NCBI RefSeq assembly: GCF_048773025.1 | Contig: NC_133547.1 | Span: 3,916,001-3,980,000 of the forward strand | From: Camelus bactrianus | Lineage: Eukaryota; Chordata; Mammalia; Artiodactyla; Camelidae | Length of the DNA stretch: 64,000 nt | Direction of reading: 5' to 3' | Part shown: positions 43,940 through 57,024 of the stretch, one piece after another | Numbering within the stretch: position 1 is the first letter of the stretch | Layout: every line of letters begins with the position of its first letter | Position numbers and translations under genes: made by a program | The notes under the pieces: generated by a model | The model's database searches: none | Told to the model about the DNA's origin: nothing | Seen by the model: only the letters and a program-made list of their open reading frames with translations

Positions 43940-44412
43940 TGAGGCATTCTGCATATATATGTTTTGTACCCCTGACCACAGATTCCCTTTCATATAGTCT
44001 GTGTAGGGTCCAATCACCTGGGGCGTCTGATTCCCTCACTGAGCATCCTGACTCTTGAGTCCTCCCATCCTGAGGGCTGGGATCTGGGCTGAGGGGGAGG
44101 GGGCTCTGCTCTGCGTGGGGATGGGTCAGGGCCTGGTCTGTGACCTGAAGAGGGCTGTTGGGTCCAGCTGAGGCGCCCACTGCTGCCATGTAGGTGACAG
44201 GCTCACCAGGAGGGAAGGGTGATCTGAGGACAGTGTGGGGAAACTCCCTTGTTGGTCTGTGTGTGGAGTTTCCTGTCCTGAGTCCCTTAAGTGACAGTGG
44301 GCAGCAGAGAGGACTGTGTTCCACGTGGTGAGGTCTCCCCTGTGTGTGTGGTTGTGGCACAGGGAGGGGTGTGTTGATTCTCAGCATTAAAGGACATCTT
44401 TCCACTTTTCAG
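43940..44412 (+). repeat. Block conserved before the start exon, gene 3 copy
   Basis: Closely aligned with 19200-19683, ending in the acceptor cttttcAG at 44411-44412. It gives a good region for measuring the age of the duplication. Confidence 0.8.
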
Positions 44413-44503
44413 GATTGACTTCTAAAGACTCATGTTCCCTGAGGAGGAAGCCCAGGAGAGGAGGAAGAGGACAGAAAAGGACTCGAGAATGGCCCCTTCT
44501 CAG
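44413..44503 (+). CDS. Gene 3 start exon
   Basis: Between AG 44411-44412 and a GTAAAG donor at 44504. ATG 44432 opens MFPEEEAQERRKRTEKDSR, followed in frame by the inner start MAPSQ (ATG 44489). Same length and phase as in gene 2. The inner peptide is MAPSQ rather than MALSQ. Confidence 0.75.
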
Positions 44504-45044
44504 GTAAAGTCATACTCTCACTGGATTCTCAGTCTGTCCTTCCTGAAATGCCCTTTTCCTTGGACTCGCTAATCCTGTCTGACTCTGCAGCGTCCTGCCT
44601 GACACCTGTACATCCACAGTCACCCAGGGCCCTCCCTCAGCGCCTGTCCTCCCCACTCAGACTCCACCCCCGGGACCCCGGGACCTGGGTCTTGTGAAGC
44701 GGCTCCCCAGGCGGCGTCCTGGGCGGGCTTCACCCCCGTGGGTTAGAGACGCGGAGTCAGTGCTGTGGGGCAGCAGGGAGAGTTTAGGGGCCCATCTGGG
44801 TGCGCTGTGTGCTCTCTGTAAACCAGAGAAAGAAGCCGCACAGGAAAGTCAGGTAGTAATGTGCATAATACCTGGTCAAATCTGGATAACAGATCAATAG
44901 AGGGAATTTCTTGTGACTTTTTCTAATGTAATTGAAGCTAAATGAAGTGAGTCATTGACTTCAAAATGTTAATGATTTTGGGAATGGAATAGATTGCATC
45001 ATCCATTTTAAACCATGAAAAATCAACCTAAATATCTGATGCTT

Positions 45045-48000
45045 GGAGATTCTTTTTTTTTTTTTTTTTAACTGTTTTTTGGTTTTATTGTGTTATAGCC
45101 ATTTTACAATGTTGTGTCAAATTCCAGTGTAGAGCACAGTTTTTCGGTTATGTATGAACATACATATATTCATTGTCACTTTTTTTTTTGCTGTGAACTT
45201 CCACAAGATCTTGTATATATTTCCCTGTGCTGTACAGTATAATCTTGTTTATCTGTTCTATATTTTGAAATCCCAGTTTGTCCCTTCCCACCCCCTGCCC
45301 CCTTGGCAACCACAAGTTTGTATTCTAAGTCTATGAGTCTGTTTTTTATTTTGTATTTATGTTTGTTTGTTTTTTGTTTTGTTTTGTTTTGTTTTGTTTT
45401 GTTTTGTTTTTAGATTCCACATATGAGCAATCTCATGTGGTATTTTTCTTTCTCTTTCTGGTTTACCTCACTTAGAATGACATTCTCCAGAAACATCCAT
45501 GTTGCCGCAAATGGCATTTTGTTGTCAGTTTTTATGGCTGAAGAGTATTCCATTGTATAAATATACCACATCTTCTTTATCTAGTCATCTGTTGATGGAC
45601 ATTTAGGCTGTTTCCATGTCTTGGCTATTGTAAATAGTGCTGCTATGAACATTGGGGTGCAGGTGTCATTTTGAAGTAGGGTCCCTTCTGGATATATGCC
45701 CAGGAGCAGGATTCCTGGGTCATACGGTAAGTCAATTCCTAGTCTTTTGAGAAATCTACTTGGAGGTTCCTTAATTCATTTTCATCACTCTCATTCCTTG
45801 GAGGTTGCCTTTTCACTGTGTTGACTGTACCCTTTGAAACGCAGAAGTTTCTCTGTTTGAGGCAAGTGAGATTCTGGCTTCATCCTGTTGCTCGTGGGTG
45901 TCCAGTTTCCCAGCACCATTTGTTACTGAGACTATCCTTTCCCCGTGGTGTAGACTCAGTACCCTTGTCAGTGCATTTTCCATGTATTCCAAGGATTATT
46001 TCTGAGTTTTCTAATTGGTTTATGTCTCTGTGTTTATGCCAGTACCACACCATCTCAATTAGTGTGTTTGTAATATGTTTTGAATCTGAAAAAGGGTGGC
46101 CTCCATCTTTCTTCTTTTTTAAGAGTATTTTGACTTTTTGGGGTCCCTTGTGATTCCCTATGAATTTTAGCATGGTGTTTTTCAATTTCTGCAAAAATTG
46201 CTATTGGAATTTTGATAAGGATTCCATTGACTCTGTAGAACACTTAGCGTTTTCCAGACGTTGCAAGTTTTCCAGCCCACGAGCATAGGATGTCTCTCTG
46301 TTTATTTGTATCATCTTACATTTCTTTTAGCAGCAGTTGTAGTTCTCAGCGTACAGGTCTTTCACCTCCTTGGCTGATTTATTCTGAAGTATTTAATTCT
46401 TTTTGATGCTGTAGAAAAGAGATTGTTTCCTAGTTTTCATCTGACATTGTGTATAGAAATGCAACTGATTTTTGCATGTTGATTTTGTGTCCTGCAACTT
46501 TTCTAAAACTGTTATCTGGTGTAGCAGTTTTCTTGTGGAATCTTTTACAGTTTTTATGTAAAAAGGGTAATTTTCCTTTTTTCAGTCTGAATAACTCTTG
46601 GCTTTTTTTTTTTTTCTTGTCTAGTTACTTTGGCTAAGATTTTCAGAACTCTGTTGAACAGTAGTGCATTTTCAGTACTTTGTTGAACAGAGTATGCATC
46701 CTTGCCTCCTTATCTGAGAGGGAAGACTTTCACTTTTTCGCCAGTGAGTATGATGTTAACTGTGTTCTTTCCTGTATGTCATTTTTCATGTTGAGATAGT
46801 TTACTGTTCTTAGTTTGTTGAGTGTTTTTATCTTGAAATGTTGTTGAATTTTGTCAAGTGCTTTTTTTCTGAATCAGTTGAGGTGACTGTGTTGTTTTTC
46901 TCTTTATTCTGTCAGTGTGGTGTATTACGTTAATTGATTTTTGTATATTGATTAATGCTTGCCTTACAGGAATAAATTCCACCTGGTCATGAGGTAAAAT
47001 TGTTTTACTTTGCTGTGACTTTAGTGTGCTAGTTTGTGTTCATGATGTGTGCATCAGTGTTCATCAGGGATGTTGGTTCTTAGTTCTCCTTCCTTGTATC
47101 TTTCTCTGGGTCTGGTATCACAGTCATGCCAGCTCCATAGAATAAGTTTGCCAGTGTTCCCTCTTCAACTCTTCAGAAGATTTTTATCAGGATTAGAGGT
47201 AATTCTTCTGTAAATATTTGGTAGATTTCCAGGAGTGATGCCATCTGGTCCTAGGTTTTCTTTGTTTGAAGTTTTTGATTACTGCTTGAATCTCTTGAGT
47301 TATAATTCTGTTTAGATTTTTTTTTTTTATTTCTTAGTGATTAATGCTTAGCAGGTTACATGTTTCTAAGAATTTCCCTGACTGTATAATTTTTTGGCCT
47401 ATTATTTTATATTGTACTCCCTTAGAATTCTTTAAAAAATATTCTGTGACAGCAGTTGCAGTCTCTCCTCTTTTATGTTATTGGTTATTTGAATCTTCTT
47501 TGTTTTTTACTTTAGCTAAGAGTTTGTAAATTTAATTTTTTCAAAACATCAACTCTTGGTTTGTTAATTTGCATGTATATATTTCTGTTTTCTATTCCAT
47601 TTATCTGTGGTCTAATTTTTCTTATTTACCTCTTCTGCTAAATTTGGGTTTACTTTGTTGTTTTTTCTATTACCTTTAGGTGGAAAAATAGATTTCTGAT
47701 TTGAGATCTTTATTTGATTATAAGCATTTTTCAGTGTAGACTTCCCTTTTAGCACAGCTTTCACTGTGTCTTGTAAGTTTTGATATGTTGTATTTTTATT
47801 TTCCTCCAGATATTTGAAAAATTCCCTTGTGATTTCTTCTTTGATGCATTGGTTTTTCAGGAATGAGTTAATTTTTTCACATTTTGGATTTTTTCCTTCT
47901 GCTGTTTATTTCTATTTTCATTTCGTTATGATTAGAGAAGGTACTTTTACTTCTTAATCTTCTTAAGTTTGTTCAGATTTTTTTGTGGCCCAGCATGTAG

Positions 48001-48435
48001 TCCGTCATGGAGAGTGGTCCACGGGTGGCTGGGGGACTGACCTTCCTGCTGTTGCCGGGTGCTGTGCTGTGTACGTGTCTGTTACACCCAGTCAGCCTGT
48101 AGTGTTACTGAAGTTCTCTGTTTCCTTATTGATCTTCTATGTGATTCTATCCATAAATGAAACTGGGGTCTTCTAATGTCATATTACTGTATTGCAGTCT
48201 GTTTTTCTCTTCATTTCTGTTAATTTTTGCCTCATATTTTGAGGATCTCTGATGTTCGATGAGTGTGTGTATATATAATTGTTGTATCTTCTTTTAGTTA
48301 TATAATGTCACCTGCCCCTTGTCCCTTGTATCAGTTTTTGTTTTGAATTTATTTGTCTGATTTTATATACCCACGTCTGCTCTCTTTAAGATGGACTATC
48401 TTTTCCCATCCTTTTGCATTTAGCCTGTCCATGTC
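45045..48435 (-). mobile_element. LINE-1, antisense, 3.4 kb, 5'-truncated
   Basis: A T-run (45052-45069) marks the L1 poly(A) tail. The 3' region and most of ORF2 follow in reverse ('cattttacaatgttgtgtca', 'gtcatctgttgatggacatt', 'gtgatttcttctttgatgca', 'cctgtccatgtcgttagatt'). A (TTTTG)n run at 45361-45411 lies within it. Ancestral intron resumes near 48460. No counterpart is in gene 2 at this point, so it postdates the duplication. Many short open frames inside are ORF2 debris. Confidence 0.85.
45361..45411. repeat. (GTTTT)n microsatellite in the L1
   Basis: About eight tandem GTTTT units following GTTT/GTTTTTT variants, within the antisense L1 3' region. Confidence 0.9.
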
Positions 48436-48449
48436 GTTAGATTTGTGAA

Positions 48450-49257
<808 letters not shown>

Positions 49258-49654
49258 TAGAAGTTGGAATCTGCCCTTGGGTGTCTTTGCATTTTCCCCG
49301 AGTGCCTCCTGGGAGCCTCTGTTTTGCTTGACTGAATGGAAACGCCTGTTGACTCAGACGTGAAAAGCTTCATGATGCGGTGTCAGGGGTTTAAACTTCA
49401 CTTTTCTTCAGGTGATCTGCCCATTTCACATTACGTCAGGGATTGTTCCAGAGCTTAAGTATTTATAAAGCCCAATGGGAAACTTCTAAAACACCCAATG
49501 TCCTGTTTTCCACTCCTGTGCTTTTTTTTCACTAGTTCTAGGGAGAGAGCTGGATGCCTGCATATTATACTGTTCTCTGTGCGTTCAGAAGGGAGCAGCA
49601 TGGATGAAGCTGTCAGGTGTTTTTCTAGACCCATCTGTGATGTCCTCACTTCCA

Positions 49655-51300
49655 CAGCTGAACAAAGAGCTGGGATTCTGTAAGAGCCACAGCACTTCAC
49701 ATTTCTTACTTCTAATAAGCAGGAATCTCTGTTTCTGATCTGAATAGTAACCCCATTTTGAAGCAAGAGAATGAGCCCTGGACTGTGAAGAGTAACATGA
49801 AAATACCAAAAAACCAAGTGGCTGGGAGTATGTAAAACATGTGAACACAAGTCAGATCTCAGAAGGGCAGAGAGGGAGCCGCAGCATTAGTAGTGTTTGG
49901 GAAACTCTCCCATTGTGGGAGAGTTCTAGGGGGAAACAAGTTTATTCCTTACAGACTCTAGGAGGAAATCTTTCTTCTCTCCAACTTATCACTCTGTCTG
50001 TCCTTCAATATGTGAAATGTATTCACTTGCCTTCCGGGGGTGCTGCAGCTCCAGTGGAGGCGAAGTCTTGATCATGATCTGATGCACTTTGTCATCTGAC
50101 TTGTGCGAACTCGTTCTTGCTTGACTTTGAGAAGCGTGAGGAGGGCTGGTTTAAAGGGGTCTCTCGCCTCCTCATTGCTCCTTCGGGACTTGATTCCATC
50201 GGGCGCTCAATTCTTAGCGCATACAGCTCAGAGCTGATGCCTCCTGAGTTCAGCCTCTGAACCCAATGCCAGTTCCATCCGCATTTGATGTTCTGAGAAG
50301 ACCTAATCAGCAGATGGGGAAACACTGACTGGTCTTTAATTCTATCTGTTGCCTCAGACCTTGGCTGCTTATTTAACCACTCAGCCTATTTCTTCTGTTC
50401 CACTTTTCCCACACACTCCAGTGATGTGTGTCAGAGCACAGTGGGTTGGACCTACTGTGATTGTTGCTTAGGACAACTGTGTGGACAGTGGACAGAGGGA
50501 CCGTCCGTTTCATGCCCAGTCCTACGTGGGGAGCAAGTGAATCTTTCAGGCTCTTAGCTTGGCAGCCGAGGGTAGAGAACGTGGTCCCACGTCAGGGTCC
50601 TGTGACATCTGACCCACATGCCTTGTATTGTTTTCCCTCTTAGAGTGCCCTTCCTCGTTGGGGAGTGTAGACGCTTCCTGATTTCACGTGCTTTTAAGTT
50701 GTCTTGATCTGCCTCTGATTCTTGCTTTTAAAATACACGTTCCTGGAGTCTGAAATTGTATCCAGTTTCTTTGTTGTAACAGTCCACTTTTATTTGGTGG
50801 ACACCTTCTGGTGGAGTCTGGAGTGGATTTGCTGGGTGACAGAAAATTTGTATGCAGAATGCTTTCCCTCATATGTCGCAGTATTTCCTAGGCACACACA
50901 GAGTCACCCGCTGGAGCTGCTCGATGGAGTAGGGAGCACGTGCTAGGTGTGAGGTGGAAGGTAGGCTGTGACTGGTGAGTCTTTCCGGTTTTTTTTTTTT
51001 TTCCCCTGGTTTTGAGGAATGTCACAGCAGCATGTCTTAAGGCCACTGTGACAATGTTGGTGACATAATAATGACCATCTCTTACGAGCCTCGGTACATG
51101 GTGTAGGAATTTCTCCTAGGAACAGCATCGTCCAAGTTCTTGTCCTTGTATCTGTGATGCTGTTGACTAAATTGTTGGTGCCACATTTTTTTTGTCTCCT
51201 GAGTGTTCCATTATTCATTCCACCTCAGCAGCAAATCTTAAAGCTTCTTAATGACAGAGCTTATAAAATGGTGTGGTACCTTTGGTGATTAAGCGATAAT
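49655..51300. repeat. Full-length copy of the 1.6-kb intronic segment in gene 3
   Basis: Same orientation as 22040-23265 and inverted relative to 37265-38850. It contains the central 400 bases (about 50310-50760) missing from gene 2 but present in the inverted copy. Minor open frames (for example 49455-49850 minus) are not shared between copies. Confidence 0.7.
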
Positions 51301-51489
51301 TTTTGTTTAAGGCACTGCTGCTTTCATTTTTCATTTTATACATTTCTGTGCGTTATATATGGTCTTGATTTTTGTTTATTTAATCGTTAGGTCTGTACTT
51401 CTGATGCTGTTCTTAGTGTTCTTGTTTTGTATTTCAATATGTGGGAAGATTGAATTGAGGAGTGGCCTCCCATGGTGGAGTTCGTGATC

Positions 51490-51847
51490 AGACCCTTTTA
51501 GAGTTCTGTATATATTCTCAGTATTTACCTGTTACAGATACATCATTTGCAAATATTTTCTCCCATCCATAGAGTGTTTCTTCACTTGACTGAGTGTGCT
51601 TTGATGCATAAGAGTTTGGAATTTTGATGTTGTCCAATTTATGGTTTTACCTTATGTCCTGTGCTTTTTTTATTATAGCTGATAAGTCATTGCTGAATTC
51701 ATTGTCAATAAGCTGTTGCCTTGTTTACTTGTAGGACTTTAATATGTTCAGGTCTTTGATCCATTTTCAGTTAATTTTTGTATATAGTGTAAGGTAATGT
51801 TCCAGCTACATTTTTTGCATGTGGATATTTCATTTCCTCAACAACTT
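51490..51847 (-). mobile_element. Old LINE-1 ORF2, antisense, first part of an interrupted element
   Basis: Reversed ORF2 text: 'tttgcaaatattttctccca', 'ggtctttgatccattttcag', 'tgcatgtggatatttcattt'. The sequence stops at about 51847 and its natural continuation ('ctttcccctctgagtggtcc') appears at 55856, after a younger L1. Confidence 0.75.
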
Positions 51848-54800
51848 TTTTTAAATTCACTCTATAAATTACTTATTTATTCATTTATTGTTATTGAACT
51901 ATACTTGATTTACAGTATTGTGTTGGTTTCAAGTATACAGCAAAGTGATCCTATATATATTCTTTTTCATATTCTTTTTCATTATAGGTTATTATAAGAC
52001 ATTGAATATAGTTCCCTGTGCTGTACAGTAAATCTTTGTTGTCTATTTTGTATATAGTAGTGTGTATCTGCTAATCCCATGCTCCTAATTTATCCCTCCC
52101 CCTTTCCCCTTTGGCAACCATGTTTGTTTTCTGTGTCAGTGAGTCTGTTTCTGTTTTGTAAATAAATTCATTTATTTGCGTTTTTTTAGATTTCACATAT
52201 AAATGTTAATCATATATCTGTCTTTCTCTGTCTGACTTACTTTACTTAGTGTAATAATCCATAGGTCTGTCCACATTGCTGAAAATGGCAACATTTCATT
52301 CTTTTTTATCCATTCATGTCTCAGTGGACACAGGTTGCTTCCACATCTTGGCTATTGTAAATAGTGGTGCTGGGAGCATTGGGTTGCATGTATCTCTTCA
52401 AATTAGAATTTTTGTCTTTTCTAGTTACGTAAGAATGGGATTGCTGGATCATGGGGTAACCCTATTTTCATTTTTTTAAGGAACCTTCATAGTGTCCTCC
52501 ATAGTGGCTGCACCAATGTGCATTCCCACCAACAGCACAGGACAGGTCCTTTTTCTCCACACCCTCTCTAGCATTTATTACTCGTAGCCTTTTCAATGAT
52601 GGCCATCCTGACCGGTGTGAGGTGATACCTCATTGCAGTTTTCATTTGCATTTTCTAACAATTATTGATGTTGAGCATCTTTTCATGTGCCTGTTGGTAT
52701 GTCTTCTCTGGAGAAATGTTTACTTAGGGTTTCTACCTGTTTGTTGATTGGATTGTTTCTTGATACGGAGCTCTGAGCTTTTTGTATATTTTGGAAATTA
52801 AGCCCTGTCAGTCGCATCATTTTCACATATTTTCTTCCAGTCCATATGTTTCCTTTTTATTTTGTTGATGGGTTTCCTTTCCTGTGCAAAAGCTTGTAAG
52901 TTTGATTAGGTCCTATTTGTTTACTTTTGCTTCTGTTTCATTTACCTTGGGAGACTGATCTGAGAAAATGCTGCTACAATTTATGTCAGAATGTTTTGCC
53001 TGTGTTGCTTTATAGGAGATTTTTGGTGTCTTGTCTTTCTTTAAGCCTTTAAGCCACTTCGAGTTCAGCTTTATGTATCGTGTAAGGGAGTGTTCTAGCT
53101 CCACTGATGCACGTGCAGCTGTTCAGCTTTCCCAGCACAACTTGGCAGAGGCACTGTCTTTTCTGCGTTGTATACCCTTGCCGCTTTTGTTGACGATTAC
53201 TTCACTGTACTTGTGTGGGTTTATTTCTGAGCTTTGTGTTCTGTTCTGTTGATCCAGTCTCTTTTTGTCCCAGTGCTATGTTGTGATTGCTGTAGCTTTG
53301 CAGTATTGTCTGAAGTCTGGGAGGGCTATGCCTCTGACTTTGATTCTTTTTCCTCATTCTTACTTTCTGGGTAATTCTGGGTCTTTTTTGGTTCTATGTG
53401 AGTTTTAGGATTATTTGTTCTAGTTGTTGGTAAAATGTCATGGGTAGTTTGCTAGGGACTGCATGACATCTGTAGACTGCTTTGGTAGTACGTCCATTTT
53501 TAACAACATTAATCCTTCCCGCCCAAGAGCATGGAATAGTTTTCCATTTCTTTGGATCATCTTCAGTTTCCTCTGTCAGGGTTTCATAGTTCTCAGTGTG
53601 TAAGTCTTTCACCTCTTCAGTCAAGTTTATTCCTAAGTTTTTTTTGTTTTTTGTTTGTTGTTTTTTAACGTGATTTTAAAAGGGATTTTTTTTAACTTTC
53701 TCTTTCTGATGCTTCATTGTTAGCGCAGAGAAACGCAGCAGGTGTCTGCACTAGCCTTGCGTCCTGCTGCCTTGCTGAGCATATCAGCTCTAGTAGTTTC
53801 TGTGTGGTGTCTTCAGGGTTTTCTGTATACAGTCTCGCGTCAGCTGCATATACTGACGAAACACAGGCCTGGAAGTGTGACGAGGGCCCTGTCCTTTCTG
53901 CTTTAGGCAGAGGAATACGCAGTAATTTGACAGTTCACAGGGGGGTTCAACTAAATGTTAAGACATCAGAGGCCCAGGGAACCACATCACAGACTGTTTA
54001 CTTGCGTGCAGCAGGTGACTGCGGGGAAGTTGCCTCAAACTGGCAGCCTGGGTGTGGAGAGGGTGCACCTGGCCGATGGCCTTTTCCGTGGCGGCTGGAA
54101 GCCTTCCAGGCAGCAGCCGGCCCACTAGGAAGGAGAGGGGGGTGTTTGTAAACCCTGCTCCCACTGCCATACCCCCCACCACTGAGCCCAGCCCCTTGTC
54201 ATGAGATCTCAGAGCAGAAGGTGACGTGAGAGATGCGAGCACGTCCTCGAGGCCAGCCCTGCCAGTGGTTCCCACGGCCCTGGAGCCCGGCAGGTGCAGC
54301 ATCGCCCCGTGGAGCTCCTCTCTGCCCCACCGCCCCCTCCACGGCCCTGCGGCTCCAAGCTCAGCCGCTGCCCTGGCCACTGCACTCTGTTGTCCCCAGA
54401 CAAGCACGGACCTGTGAGCTGTGTGGTTTTGATTGGCCCCTCTTTATATCTCATTCCTTGCTGCAGGGATCTGCGTTTCTGTCTATAGCCTGTCTGAATT
54501 CCTTTAGCAGCTTTTTTAACCTCCTTCTTGATCTTGGAGTTTGATAGGCTGGACAGGTCTGTTCGTTGTTTCAAAATTCATCTCATTCTTTCAACTGTGA
54601 GTTGTTCCTCTGCTTTTTCATTTTACTTACATCTCTCTGTATGGAGTTGGGAGCAGCAGTTGTCTGCTGTGGTCCTGAAGGGCTGTTTTATGTGCGAGCA
54701 CCCGAGTGGACCGAGTCCAGCGTTCCTGGTGCGAGGGCTGCTTTGGGTGTGGGTGCCTGCGCGTCTTTCATCGGCGTGCGCTGGCTGCCGTCCTCTTGGT

Positions 54801-55855
54801 GGGGGGTGCGTTTGGTGTCGCGGTGACCAGAGCCTGCACTGGATGTGTGGCAGGGCCTCCTCCTTGCTCGGTGATTGTCACAGCCCGGTCGGGGGCAGGG
54901 TCTGCCCCCCAGTTGTTGGAGTAGGAGCCTCCAGATGCAGTTCTCAACCATGGTGTGAAGCAGGCGGGACTGGAGCACCCCTGCTGGGAAAGGAGCTCCT
55001 GCGTGTTTCTCCCCAGGAGCTGTCCGATGGGATGTGTGACTCTTGTGACGCCACCCGCCACCCGGAGTGTGTGCCTGCAAAGTCCACGGTCACTGGTGCT
55101 GCTCCCACCCAGGCCCACCTCCGCTGCAGCAGAGCTGGTAACCAGCTCAGATTTCGGCCCCACCTTTGCATGTGGGAGCCCACAGAGTCCACTGCGGCTG
55201 GTGCCGTCCTCACAGGCTCCTCTGGTGATGCGTGCACACTCTGAACACCTCTCATGCGTGTGGCCCAGAGCCCGCGACAGCTGGAGCCACGCGCTACTGT
55301 CAGCACACCCACACCCCTCCTTTGTGCATTGATAATGGGGCTCCTATGGTGGTCCCTCGCTCTGTCCTGTGCACACCCCCAGTTGAAGCCCCTCCATCAC
55401 ACTCCAGGACCTTCCAGGCTGTCTCCACCCAGCCCAACCCATCCTCTCATCGAGTCTCTCTGCTGAAGGCCAGGTTGCCACTCCCAGTCACGATTGGGCT
55501 GGGAAGTGCGGCGATGTCTCAAGACCCGTCTGCTCTGCTCTCTCTCTCCCCTGCCTGGCCACAGCCAGCTCCTGTGGGCGCCTCACGCCTCCAAAGCTCC
55601 CTCCCCGTCCCGGCAGACCTGTCAGCCAGGGGAGGAGTTTCCTCTTTCACAGCTCCCTCGTGGACATGTAGTTCCCATCCCCTTGTCCTAACCGGTCACG
55701 GTCACGTAGTGCTCTTTCGTGCAGCTCTGGTTGTGTGAGATCTTCTGTAAGCTTTCAGTGGTGGTTCTGCAGGAATTGTCACACGTGTGGACGTGGTTTT
55801 GATCTGTTTGTGGGAGGAGGCGGGCTCAGGATCCTTCTCCTCTCAGCACAGCTCA
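51848..55855 (-). mobile_element. Younger LINE-1, antisense, with its 5' region, internally deleted
   Basis: This element splits the old L1. From left to right on the + strand it shows the reversed 3'UTR (about 51870-52200, 'gacattgaatatagttccct'), late ORF2 (52200-53855), a stretch of unclear origin (53855-54430), the start of ORF1 with its coiled-coil part (about 54440-54690), and a GC-rich block reaching the far junction (54700-55855), taken as the 5'UTR. At 4.0 kb it lacks much of ORF2 and ORF1. The overlapping open frames of up to 238 codons on both strands in the GC-rich block come from composition. Confidence 0.65.
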
Positions 55856-56795
55856 GTAGGCTGGCCTTTCCCCTCTGAGTGGTCCTGACACCCTGCGGAA
55901 CGTCGCTGGACCACATAGACACGAGTTCACTTCTGACGTCTCTGTTCTGTTGCACTAGTCTCTATGTATGCCAGTGCCGCACTGCTCTGATTGAGTGTTG
56001 TGATAATTTTGAAATAATTGTGAGACCTCTGGCTTTTTTCTTTTCAATCTTGTTTTTGCTATTGAGAATCTTTTGAGATTACCTGTGAAGCTTAGGACAG
56101 ACTTACCTGTTTCTTCAAAAAAAACTATTGGGATTTTGCCAAGGATTGTGTTGAGTCTTGTTCATCACTTTGGGTGGTATTGACATCTTGACAATATTGT
56201 CTTCCAGTCCGTGAACTTGGGATATATTCGCATTTATTGGTGTCTTTCCTAATATTTTTTGCCCATGTATTTAGATAACAGTGTAAAAATGTTTCCCTGC
56301 TTAAATGAAGTTACACCCATTATTTTATTTTCATCTTGTATTTTTCTGAATTCATTCATAATTTCCAGCAAGGATTTTTTTGTGGAATCTTCTGTTTTCT
56401 CTACAGTTTAGATCATGTTGGTTGTAAACAGAAAAAGTTCTTCTTTTTTCTATTTGGGTATCTTTTATTTTTATTTCTGCCTATTTGTTCTTACTAGAAC
56501 CTCTAGTAATATGTTTTTAGAAATAGAGAACGCAGGTATCCTTGTCCTGTTTCTGATCTTAGAGGAAAAGTTTTCCATCTTTTACCATTGAGTGTAGTGT
56601 TACTAGCTGTGGACTTTAACATATGTCCTTTACTGTGTTGGTAGTTTCTTTCTATTCTTAGTTTATTGAGTATTTTTATCAAGCAAGGCTGTTGACTTTT
56701 CTCAAATACTTTTTCTGCTTCACTTTAGATGATCGTATATTTCTGTGTCATTGTGTTAAGATGCTCTTTTACATTGAAAGGTTTTCAGATGTTGA
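55856..56795 (-). mobile_element. Old LINE-1 ORF2, antisense, second part
   Basis: Continuation of 51490-51847, with 'gacaatattgtcttccagtc' and 'cacttcactttagatg'-like text. The stretch 56165-56250 is nearly identical to 25790-25870 in gene 2, so the old L1 predates the duplication and the younger one came after it. Confidence 0.75.
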
Positions 56796-56797
56796 AA

Positions 56798-56892
56798 GGC
56801 TTGTTGGTTGGTTGGTTTGCTTATCTAAGTGGAGGTACCAGGACCTCGTGTGTGTTAAGCACGTGCTCTACCACTGAGCTCTACCCACCCCC
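56798..56892 (-). mobile_element. Vic-1-type tRNA-derived camelid SINE, minus strand (first of a pair)
   Basis: The reverse complement opens with ggggtgggtagagctc and carries agtggtagagcacgtgc (A box) and a shortened B-box region, with an AACC-type tail (56800-56817 on + reads ttggttggttgg). No target-site duplication was fixed. Confidence 0.8.
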
Positions 56893-56910
56893 TCTTTTCT
56901 TTTTTTCTGC

Positions 56911-57024
56911 AAGGAGGGAGGTAATTAGGTTTATTTGTTTATTTACTGGAGGTCCTAGGCATTGAACCCAGGACCTTGTGCATGCTGAGCACACGCTCTG
57001 CCACTGAGCTCCGCCCTCCCCCCC
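56911..57024 (-). mobile_element. Vic-1-type tRNA-derived camelid SINE, minus strand (second of a pair)
   Basis: The reverse complement reads ggggggagggcggagctcagtggcagagcgtg with B box gggttcaatgcc and ends in the typical 'acctaattacctccctcc'. It lies 18 bases from the preceding SINE in the same orientation. Confidence 0.88.

Noticed and set aside
54528-55244. 238-codon + strand frame with several overlapping minus-strand frames
   Set aside because: It lies in the GC-rich end of an antisense LINE-1. Long frames in all directions are expected from composition, and no domain or splice structure supports a gene.
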